NCBI GenBank assembly: GCA_905236585.1 | Contig: CAJOQZ010000186.1 | Span: 1 to 5,320 of the forward strand | DNA length: 5,320 bases | Direction of reading: 5' to 3' | Source: an uncultured Lachnospiraceae bacterium | GTDB lineage: Bacteria; Bacillota; Clostridia; Lachnospirales; Lachnospiraceae | In this document: piece by piece, positions 1 to 5,101 of the stretch | How positions within the stretch are numbered: the stretch's first letter is position 1 | How the letters are laid out: every line of letters starts with the position of its first letter | The notes under the pieces: model-generated | What the model saw: the letters and a program-made list of their open reading frames with translations, nothing else | Told to the model about the DNA's origin: nothing | Databases searched by the model: none | Translations under genes and position numbers: made by a program

Positions 1-1043
1 GCCGGATGTCCGTCGCCGCAGGCAAGGTTTACCAGACGTCCCTCGCCTAACACATAAAGGAATGTTCCCTCTTTCACTTCATAGCCCACGATGTTCGCCC
101 GCTGATCGATGGTCGAAAGCGCCATTTCCCGCAATCCTTTCATGTCGATCTCAATGTCGAAATGCCCCGCGTTGCAAAGTATCGCGCCGTTCTTCATCAC
201 AAGGAAGTCCTCTTTTGTGATGACGTGCGCACATCCCGTCACCGTGACGAAGAAATCGCCGATCTTCGCCGCCTCATGCATCGGCATAACCGTAAAGCCG
301 TCCATAACCGCTTCAATCGCTTTGATCGGATCGACCTCGGTAACAATAACCTTCGCGCCGAGTCCCTTCGCCCGCATCGATACGCCTTTGCCGCACCAGC
401 CGTACCCGGCGACGACCACGTTTTTCCCGGCAACGATCAGGTTCGTCGTGCGGTTGATGCCGTCCCAGACCGACTGCCCCGTGCCGTAACGGTTGTCGAA
501 GAAATGCTTGCAGTCCGCGTCGTTCACCATAACCATCGGGAAGGCAAGTTCGCCGTCCCTGTCCATCGCCCGCAGTCGGATGATGCCGGTCGTCGTCTCC
601 TCGCAGCCGCCAATCACGTACTGCAGTTCGTCGCGCATCTTCGTATGGAGCATGTTTACCAGATCGCCGCCGTCGTCAATGATGATGTTGCAATGGTTCG
701 ACAGAACCATCCCGATATGCTTATCATATTCTTCCGGGGTCGAATTATACCAAGCAAATACGTTAAGCCCGTCTTTTACCAGAGCCGCCGCAACGTCGTC
801 CTGCGTCGAAAGCGGGTTCGATCCGGTGATAAACATTTCCGCGCCGCCCGCCGCCAATACCTTGCACAGATAGGCGGTCTTCGCTTCCAGATGAATCGAA
901 AGCGCAATGCGGATGCCTTCAAACGGCTTGCTTTTCGAAAAATCCGCCTCCAGACTCCGCAGCAGATCGCAGTTCTTCCGCACCCAGTCGATCTTATGCT
1001 CGCCCGACGGTGCAAGATTGATATCTCGAATTTCGTAACTCAT
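1..1043 (-). CDS. ahcY: Adenosylhomocysteinase (S-adenosyl-L-homocysteine hydrolase), C-terminus cut off by the window edge
   Basis: This cytosolic NAD-dependent enzyme reversibly splits S-adenosylhomocysteine into adenosine and homocysteine, relieving product inhibition of methyltransferases. I read 347 codons from the ATG at 1043 with no stop. Visible motifs are SIHLEAKTA (49-57, His51 matching the catalytic His of the human enzyme), GSNPLSTQDD (74-83), IDDGGD (122-127), EETTTG (148-153), and Lys179 with Asp183-Asn184, spaced like human Lys186/Asp190/Asn191. The NAD-binding loop is GYGWCG (213-218), and NAGHFDIEID (291-300) is the second family signature. As I recall them, the short Thermotoga-type enzymes (about 400 residues) are the closest match, so roughly 55-60 residues are missing beyond the edge. 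It starts 23 bases after the pyrI stop with a strong ribosome binding site, so it is probably co-transcribed with pyrBI. A related short archaeal enzyme prefers S-inosylhomocysteine; sequence alone does not exclude that substrate here. The family call is very secure. Confidence 0.97.
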   Translation of the reverse strand, partial: MSYEIRDINLAPSGEHKIDWVRKNCDLLRSLEADFSKSKPFEGIRIALSIHLEAKTAYLCKVLAAGGAEMFITGSNPLSTQDDVAAALVKDGLNVFAWYNSTPEEYDKHIGMVLSNHCNIIIDDGGDLVNMLHTKMRDELQYVIGGCEETTTGIIRLRAMDRDGELAFPMVMVNDADCKHFFDNRYGTGQSVWDGINRTTNLIVAGKNVVVAGYGWCGKGVSMRAKGLGAKVIVTEVDPIKAIEAVMDGFTVMPMHEAAKIGDFFVTVTGCAHVITKEDFLVMKNGAILCNAGHFDIEIDMKGLREMALSTIDQRANIVGYEVKEGTFLYVLGEGRLVNLACGDGHP

Positions 1044-1049
1044 TGATGT

Positions 1050-1056
1050 CCTCCTT
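1050..1056 (-). promoter_or_regulatory. Ribosome binding site of ahcY
   Basis: On the minus strand this reads AAGGAGG, six bases before the ATG at 1043. It lies in the 23-base gap after pyrI and fixes the ahcY start. The gap has an A/T run but no hairpin, so no terminator separates the two genes. Confidence 0.85.
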
Positions 1057-1066
1057 GTAAAAAAAA

Positions 1067-1510
1067 TTACTTGAATATTTTCCTTCCGGAATATTTTTCC
1101 TCACAGTATTTGCACCGATACACCACTCGATCGGGGTCGGTTAAGATAAAGACCTGGTCCAGTTCCTGCTCGATCGACGTAATGCAGCGCGGATTGCTGC
1201 ACGCGATCACGTTTTTGATCTGCTTCGGCAGGGTGAGTTTGTGCTTTTCGATGATCTCGTCGCATTTTATAACGTTCACCGTGATGTTGCGGTCGATAAA
1301 GCCTAAGATGTCAAGGTCGATCGCCCCCAGCGGACACTCGACCTTGATGATGTCCTTTGCGCCCATTTTATTGCTCTTCGCGTGCATGATGAGAGCGATC
1401 GTGCAGTCTTCGAGTTCGTTCAGTTTCAGATCGTCATAAATCCGCAGACTCATTCCCGCCTTGATATGGTCGATGACGTACCCCTCACGGATACCGCTGA
1501 TATTTAACAT
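1067..1510 (-). CDS. pyrI: Aspartate carbamoyltransferase regulatory chain
   Basis: PyrI is the non-catalytic chain that assembles with PyrB trimers into the ATCase holoenzyme and gives nucleotide feedback control. The 147-residue product (E. coli: 153) has an N-terminal allosteric domain with VIDHI at 12-16, DIIKVE around 53-58 and ITVN at 76-79. The C-terminal zinc domain has Cys104, Cys109, Cys133 and Cys136, a C-x4-C-x23-C-x2-C pattern with the same spacing as E. coli Cys109/114/138/141. Residues aligning with the E. coli nucleotide site (Asp19, His20, Lys60, Asn84, Lys94) are present as Asp14, His15, Lys56, Asn79 and Lys89, so allosteric binding is probably intact. The start codon overlaps the pyrB stop (ATGTTAA), which suggests translational coupling and balanced subunit synthesis. 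Nothing looks broken. Confidence 0.97.
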   Translation of the reverse strand: MLNISGIREGYVIDHIKAGMSLRIYDDLKLNELEDCTIALIMHAKSNKMGAKDIIKVECPLGAIDLDILGFIDRNITVNVIKCDEIIEKHKLTLPKQIKNVIACSNPRCITSIEQELDQVFILTDPDRVVYRCKYCEEKYSGRKIFK

Positions 1511-2424
1511 TCGCTTTCCTCCAATAATTTCAAAATAAGCGCCATGCGGATATATACCCCGTATTTCGCCTGCTTAAAATACGCCGCACGCGGATCGTCG
1601 TCCACTTCGACCGCGATCTCGTTGACCCGGGGCAGCGGGTGCAGAACGAGCATGTTCTTTTTGCCGAGTTCCATTTTTTCTTTGTCCAAAATGTAAAAGC
1701 CCTTCATGCGCAGGTAGTCTTCCTCGTTGAAGAAACGCTCCTTCTGCACGCGGGTCATATATAAAATGTCAAGGTCGGGCATCGCGTCCTCCAAGCGCTC
1801 CACTTCGGTATAAGGCACGCCGTTCGCCTTCAACACGTCGTCCCGGATGTAACTCGGCACCCGCAGTTCTTCGGGGGAGATCAGCACGAACGAAATACCC
1901 GGATAGCGCACCAAGGCATTAATCAGCGAGTGGACGGTGCGCCCGAACTTCAGATCGCCGCAGAGCCCGATCGTCAGGTTTGCGATCCTGCCCTCCAGGG
2001 AGCGGATGGTAAAAAGGTCGGTCAGTGTCTGCGTCGGATGCTGGTGCCCGCCGTCCCCGGCGTTGATGACCGGAATCAGCGACTTGCTTGCCGCAACAAG
2101 CGGCGCGCCCTCTTTCGGGTGGCGCATCGCGCAGATGTCAGCGTACCCCGATATGATGCGGATCGTATCGGAAACGCTCTCGCCTTTTGCCGCGGACGAC
2201 GAATCGGCGCTTGCGAATCCCAGCACCGAACCGCCCAGCCGAAGCATCGCGGATTCAAAACTAAGCCGCGTCCGCGTGGACGGCTCGTAAAAACAGGTCG
2301 CTAAAATCCGTCCGTCGCAGGCGTGCGCGTATTTGGACGGATGGTCTTTGATGTCGCTTGCTACGTCCATCAACTCCTCAAGTTCTTCGACCGAAAAATC
2401 CATCGGACTCATTAAATGTCGCAT
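1504..2424 (-). CDS. pyrB: Aspartate carbamoyltransferase catalytic chain
   Basis: PyrB condenses carbamoyl phosphate with L-aspartate to form N-carbamoyl-L-aspartate, the committed step of pyrimidine synthesis in the cytosol. From the start chosen here the protein has 306 residues (E. coli: 311). Carbamoyl-phosphate contacts are visible as STRTR (49-53), SSAAKGES with Lys80, Arg101 in MRHP, and His129/Gln132 in HPTQ. The aspartate side shows Arg162 in GRTVHS, Arg225/Gln227 in TRVQ, and HPLPR (262-266). An in-frame ATG at 2472 would add 16 residues and overlap the end of the upstream symporter gene. I prefer the ATG at 2424 because AAAGGAG sits eight bases before it and the protein then starts MRHLMSPMDF, close to the usual family start. 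The gene follows the symporter by 25 bases and overlaps pyrI by 7 bases. All catalytic motifs are intact. Confidence 0.97.
   Translation of the reverse strand: MRHLMSPMDFSVEELEELMDVASDIKDHPSKYAHACDGRILATCFYEPSTRTRLSFESAMLRLGGSVLGFASADSSSAAKGESVSDTIRIISGYADICAMRHPKEGAPLVAASKSLIPVINAGDGGHQHPTQTLTDLFTIRSLEGRIANLTIGLCGDLKFGRTVHSLINALVRYPGISFVLISPEELRVPSYIRDDVLKANGVPYTEVERLEDAMPDLDILYMTRVQKERFFNEEDYLRMKGFYILDKEKMELGKKNMLVLHPLPRVNEIAVEVDDDPRAAYFKQAKYGVYIRMALILKLLEESEC
1518..1522 (-). promoter_or_regulatory. Ribosome binding site of pyrI, inside the end of pyrB
   Basis: GGAGG on the minus strand lies seven bases before the pyrI ATG and is embedded in the last codons of pyrB. Together with the overlapping stop/start this supports coupled translation of the two ATCase chains. 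Confidence 0.8.
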
Positions 2425-2432
2425 GGCGTGTA

Positions 2433-2439
2433 CTCCTTT
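2433..2439 (-). promoter_or_regulatory. Ribosome binding site that decides the pyrB start
   Basis: AAAGGAG on the minus strand lies eight bases before the ATG at 2424, in the 25-base gap after the symporter stop codon. The alternative ATG at 2472 would place this site inside the coding sequence, so the site favours the shorter PyrB. Confidence 0.82.
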
Positions 2440-2449
2440 ATATACGCTG

Positions 2450-4018
2450 TCAATCTTCGCCGGTTTCTTCAATCCGCTTCGCGTTCGCCGCCTGTATCTT
2501 CGGGTCGTAGGAAAGCACCGGCTCGATTTTTTCGCCTTTTAACCGGCGGCGGACATAGTTGTTCGTCAGTTTTACAACCAGCGGACTCATTGCGATTACA
2601 CCGATTAAGTTCGGGATCATCATCATGCCGTTGAACGTATCGGAAATATCCCACGCGATCGACGAGGTCATCAGCGCGCCTGACAGAATCATTAAAACGA
2701 AGATTACTTTGTAAACTTTTGTCACGACAGGCGCATTGTCTCCGGCAAGGTATTCCACCGCCTTCGTCCCGTAATGCGACCAGCCAAGAACCGTCGTGAA
2801 CGCAAACAAAAGGATCGCAACTGCGACGAAATAACGTCCAAATTCGAAGTTACCGATTTTGAAGATCGTATTGAACGCTTCCGCGATCAACGTCGCGTCG
2901 CTTCCGGTGTCGGCAATCCCCGTCTCAAGATCGACCACGCCGGAAGTTAAGATCACGAGAGCCGTCATCGTACAGATCACAAGCGTGTCCATAAAAACTT
3001 CGAAAATGCCCCACAAGCCTTGTTTGACCGGCTCAATGACATTGGAATTGGAGTGGACCATAACGGAAGAACCAAGACCCGCCTCGTTGGAAAAAACGCC
3101 GCGTTTGCAGCCTTGGGTGATGACCGTCTTAAACGTCACGCCGACCGCCCCGCCCCATGCCGCATGCGACGAAAACGCCATGCCGAAGATATGAGAAAAG
3201 GCGGTGCCGATATGCGGCGCGTTGGCAATGATGATGATCAACGAACCCACGACATACATCACGACCATCAGCGGAATGATCGTCTCCGCCACCGCCGCGA
3301 TCCGCTGCAGACCGCCGAGAACGACCACACCGACGAGGATCATTAAAACAATCCCCACAAGCAGCATATAAAGAGTGACGTCGGAGCCGCCCGACGAGTA
3401 CAATACCACTTCGGAGAGCGGACGGATGTCGAATGCCGACGTGAAATTCATGACGATTTTATTGATCTGTCCCATGTTGCCGATTCCGAAGGACGCCAGT
3501 GCCGCGCAGACGGCAAAGATCACCGCCAAAGCCCTGCCGACGCCTTTCATGTGCGGATAGCCCCCCAGCCCGTCCTGTAAATAGTACATGGCGCCGCCCG
3601 ACCATTCGCCGTGGTGGTTCTTGCGGCGGAAATAGATGCCTAAGATGTTCTCCGAGTAGTTCGTCATCATGCCGAAAAACGCCGCCACCCACATCCAGAA
3701 GACCGCTCCCGGCCCGCCGGTTAAAATCGCCGCCGACACGCCGGCGATATTGCCGACGCCGACCGTCGCTGCAAGCGCCGTGCAAAGCGCCTGAAACTGG
3801 GAAATGGACGCGTGCTCGTCCGTATGCCCCCGCACCTTGCCGTCAAAGAGCGAGCCGATCGTCTTGCTCATCCAGTGCCGGATATGCGTCACCTGAAAAA
3901 ACTTCGTCAGCACGGACATCAAGATGCCCGTTGCGATCAACAGCCAAACCCCGACCGTCGTCCAGACAAACCCGTTTACCGCGTCATTGAACTGCGCCAA
4001 AGAATCCAAAAAACTCAT
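2450..4018 (-). CDS. Sodium/amino-acid symporter of the AGCS (alanine or glycine:cation symporter) family, AlsT-like
   Basis: This is an inner-membrane secondary transporter predicted to import a small neutral amino acid with Na+ (or H+). Its 522 residues contain about ten or eleven hydrophobic segments (for example near 20-38, 103-118, 163-180, 215-237, 245-266, 342-362, 398-412, 436-452 and 466-485). Family signatures are TALAATVGVGNIAG (80-93), GPGAVFWMW (102-110) followed by FGMMTNYSE (115-123), and KRGVFSNEAGLGSS (305-318). It is slightly longer than the roughly 465-475 residues I recall for B. subtilis AlsT and E. coli YaaJ, partly through a loop near 195-215. The charged tail (about 487-522) is cytoplasmic. 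It is the first gene after a strong promoter and precedes pyrB by 25 bases, so it is likely part of the pyrimidine transcript. Substrate (alanine, glycine or glutamine) cannot be read from the sequence, so no symbol is assigned. Confidence 0.95.
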   Translation of the reverse strand: MSFLDSLAQFNDAVNGFVWTTVGVWLLIATGILMSVLTKFFQVTHIRHWMSKTIGSLFDGKVRGHTDEHASISQFQALCTALAATVGVGNIAGVSAAILTGGPGAVFWMWVAAFFGMMTNYSENILGIYFRRKNHHGEWSGGAMYYLQDGLGGYPHMKGVGRALAVIFAVCAALASFGIGNMGQINKIVMNFTSAFDIRPLSEVVLYSSGGSDVTLYMLLVGIVLMILVGVVVLGGLQRIAAVAETIIPLMVVMYVVGSLIIIIANAPHIGTAFSHIFGMAFSSHAAWGGAVGVTFKTVITQGCKRGVFSNEAGLGSSVMVHSNSNVIEPVKQGLWGIFEVFMDTLVICTMTALVILTSGVVDLETGIADTGSDATLIAEAFNTIFKIGNFEFGRYFVAVAILLFAFTTVLGWSHYGTKAVEYLAGDNAPVVTKVYKVIFVLMILSGALMTSSIAWDISDTFNGMMMIPNLIGVIAMSPLVVKLTNNYVRRRLKGEKIEPVLSYDPKIQAANAKRIEETGED

Positions 4019-4027
4019 GCCTGTTTT

Positions 4028-4034
4028 ATCCTTT
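4028..4034 (-). promoter_or_regulatory. Ribosome binding site of the AGCS symporter gene
   Basis: AAAGGAT on the minus strand lies nine bases before the ATG at 4018. With transcription predicted to start near 4044, the leader is only about 25 bases, too short for a riboswitch or PyrR-type attenuator. Confidence 0.65.
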
Positions 4035-4050
4035 CTTCCTAACCTCCGAT

Positions 4051-4079
4051 ATTATACAGGAAAACGAAGCAAGATTCAA
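4051..4079 (-). promoter_or_regulatory. Sigma-A (sigma-70-type) promoter for the symporter-pyrBI-ahcY unit
   Basis: On the minus strand TTGAAT (4079-4074) and TATAAT (4056-4051) are separated by exactly 17 bases, a perfect -10 and a good -35. Just upstream is an A/T-rich stretch with eight consecutive A (4095-4088) that could act as an UP element. The start point is expected near 4044. This is a pattern-based prediction without experimental support. Confidence 0.75.
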
Positions 4080-4121
4080 ATAATATGTTTTTTTTGCACG
4101 GAAATCGAGTTTTATGTTGAG

Positions 4122-4186
4122 AACAAACGCTTCTTAAGTGTGAGGTTAAGGCATTTTTGCCGTCGAACACTTAAGAAGCGTTTGTT
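4122..4186. repeat. Perfect 20-bp inverted repeat with a 25-base spacer in the divergent intergenic region
   Basis: The left arm (4122-4141, starting AACAAACGCTTCTTAAGTG) is exactly complementary to the right arm (4167-4186). The spacer contains a second, 4-bp dyad, GGCA at 4150-4153 and TGCC at 4158-4161 around TTTT. Pairing breaks immediately at both ends. The element lies between the two divergent promoters, about 80-140 bases upstream of the symporter start point and 100-160 bases upstream of the phosphatase start point. Neither side has a T-tract right after the stem, so it is not a typical intrinsic terminator. Possible roles are a regulator site, a small structured RNA, a transcription insulator, or a relic of a palindromic or MITE-like repeat. 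The sequence does not decide among these. Confidence 0.9.
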
Positions 4187-4210
4187 GCCAGGAATAGAAT
4201 GTCTGATAAT

Positions 4211-4230
4211 TGATTTCCTTGCTCAAATCA
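4211..4230. promoter_or_regulatory. Small dyad, possible operator upstream of the phosphatase promoter
   Basis: TGATTT (4211-4216) and AAATCA (4225-4230) form a perfect 6-bp dyad with an 8-base spacer, a size that would suit a dimeric regulator. It ends about 40 bases before the extended -10 element. A 6-bp dyad in AT-rich DNA can arise by chance, so this is weak. Confidence 0.25.
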
Positions 4231-4268
4231 TGTTTTTTATTGTGAAACCAAAGTCGTTATGTTATCAT

Positions 4269-4277
4269 TGTTATAAT
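4269..4277 (+). promoter_or_regulatory. Extended -10 promoter for the histidine phosphatase gene
   Basis: TGTTATAAT reads as an extended -10 element (TGn followed by a perfect TATAAT at 4272-4277). No good -35 sits 16-18 bases upstream, which is usual for extended -10 promoters. Transcription would start near 4284, giving a leader of about 20 bases. Confidence 0.6.
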
Positions 4278-4288
4278 TCTATTTTAAG

Positions 4289-4293
4289 AGGAG
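4289..4293 (+). promoter_or_regulatory. Ribosome binding site of the histidine phosphatase gene
   Basis: AGGAG lies nine bases before the ATG at 4303 and supports that start. Confidence 0.75.
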
Positions 4294-4302
4294 CACATAC
4301 GA

Positions 4303-5034
4303 ATGAAAATCTATTTGATCCGCCACGCCGACCCGGATTATGAAAACGACGCGCTGACGGATCTCGGAAAAGAAGAAGCGAAACTATTGGCAAAACGCCT
4401 CGAACACGAGCGGATCGACTATATCTACGTATCGACGATGGGGCGCGCAATGGAAACGGCAAAATACACGCAGCGTCTCCGCCATCAAAAGGCAGAGGCG
4501 GCGAACTGGCTGCAGGAATTTTCCACATTGATGTCCCGTCCCGACAAGGATTATCAGATGGGCATCCCCTGGGACATCCTGCCTGACGTATGGACAAAGG
4601 AAGAAGGTTTTTTCAATGTCCATACGTTTGCGCACGCTAAGATGCTGCACGATTCTTTTGTCGGCATGCAGTACAAAGATATCTGCGAAAATTTAGACCG
4701 GCTTTTAGCAAAGCACGGATATGTCCGCGAAAGCGACTACTACCGCGCTAAGCGCGCAAACGACGACGTGATCGCGCTGTTTTCCCATTTTGGCTGCGGA
4801 TGCGTCATCTTAAGCCATCTGCTCAATATCTCGCCGACGCTTTTGTGGCATGGGTTTGCCGCAGCACCGGCGTCCATTACGGAGATCGTCACCGAAGAGC
4901 GGCGGAAAGGAATCGCGTCTTTTCGCGTCAATCATTACGGGGACACCGCGCATCTCGACGCCGCGGGGCTTCCTCGGAATACGGCGGCGCGTTTTTGCGA
5001 AATGTTCGACAACGCCGACGAACGGCATGATTAA
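4303..5034 (+). CDS. Histidine phosphatase family protein (phosphoglycerate mutase-like)
   Basis: The 243-residue product belongs to the histidine phosphatase superfamily, whose catalytic His is transiently phosphorylated. The N-terminal signature is LIRHADPD (5-12) with Arg7 and nucleophile His8; then LTDLGKEEA (18-26), STMGRAMETA (44-53) with phosphate-binding Arg48, Glu72 as candidate acid/base, and FSHFG (160-164) with the second core His162. All core residues are therefore present and the enzyme is probably active. It has no signal peptide and should be cytosolic. The substrate is not evident: it is not clearly a glycolytic dPGM (these carry RHGxSxWN) nor clearly CobC. The ATG at 4303 has a good ribosome binding site and puts the RHA motif in the usual place near the N-terminus. 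It is transcribed divergently from the symporter operon and is followed after 67 bases by another plus-strand gene. Confidence 0.9.
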   Translation: MKIYLIRHADPDYENDALTDLGKEEAKLLAKRLEHERIDYIYVSTMGRAMETAKYTQRLRHQKAEAANWLQEFSTLMSRPDKDYQMGIPWDILPDVWTKEEGFFNVHTFAHAKMLHDSFVGMQYKDICENLDRLLAKHGYVRESDYYRAKRANDDVIALFSHFGCGCVILSHLLNISPTLLWHGFAAAPASITEIVTEERRKGIASFRVNHYGDTAHLDAAGLPRNTAARFCEMFDNADERHD

Positions 5035-5040
5035 ACGAGC

Positions 5041-5070
5041 GTAACTGTTCGGGGTTGTCTGGGCAGTTAC
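5041..5070. repeat. Small inverted repeat between the two plus-strand genes
   Basis: GTAACTGTTC (5041-5050) can pair with GGGCAGTTAC (5061-5070) through a 7-bp perfect outer part, two G-U pairs and an inner C-G, leaving a 10-base loop. It starts just after the phosphatase stop but has no following T-tract, so it is at best a weak terminator. It overlaps the candidate -35 of the next gene and could equally be an operator. Confidence 0.4.
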
Positions 5071-5083
5071 AACTGATTATGTA
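5055..5083 (+). promoter_or_regulatory. Candidate promoter for the gene starting at 5102
   Basis: TTGTCT (5055-5060) and TATGTA (5078-5083) are 17 bases apart. Each hexamer differs from consensus at two positions. It would start transcription near 5090, leaving a very short leader. The downstream gene could also be read through from the phosphatase gene. Confidence 0.4.
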
Positions 5084-5101
5084 AAAATAAGCGGGGCGCC
5101 T

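Larger units (their letters stand above)
1..4044 (-). other. Predicted operon: AGCS symporter, pyrB, pyrI, ahcY
   Basis: The four genes share a strand with gaps of 25, -7 and 23 bases, each with its own ribosome binding site, and no hairpin with a T-tract lies between them. The only good promoter seen is upstream of the symporter. The unit continues past the left edge. Co-transcription is inferred from spacing. Confidence 0.7.

Noticed and set aside
162..1046. A long 294-codon open frame on the plus strand, opposite ahcY
   Set aside because: It is antisense to a clearly conserved AhcY, is rich in Arg, His and Val as expected for a shadow frame, and shows no recognisable motif.
2425..2472. 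Longer pyrB start at 2472
   Set aside because: It would overlap the symporter end by 23 bases and place the AAAGGAG ribosome binding site inside the coding region; the ATG at 2424 fits both spacing and family length.
3499..3990. A 163-codon plus-strand open frame opposite the symporter gene
   Set aside because: It is extremely rich in Arg, Pro and Ser, typical of the complement of GC-rich membrane-protein codons, and lies wholly inside the well-supported AGCS gene.
4019..4044. Riboswitch or PyrR attenuator ahead of the operon
   Set aside because: The predicted leader is only about 25 bases and no suitable structure lies between the promoter and the first start codon; the pyrB gap of 25 bases is also too short.
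4122..4186. Intrinsic terminator at the large inverted repeat
   Set aside because: No gene ends nearby on either strand, the stem is not GC-rich at its base, and no T-tract follows it in either direction.
3924..4343. A 139-codon plus-strand frame spanning the intergenic region and the phosphatase start
   Set aside because: It runs antisense to the symporter start, through both promoters and the inverted repeat, and overlaps the phosphatase gene out of frame; it shows no domain.
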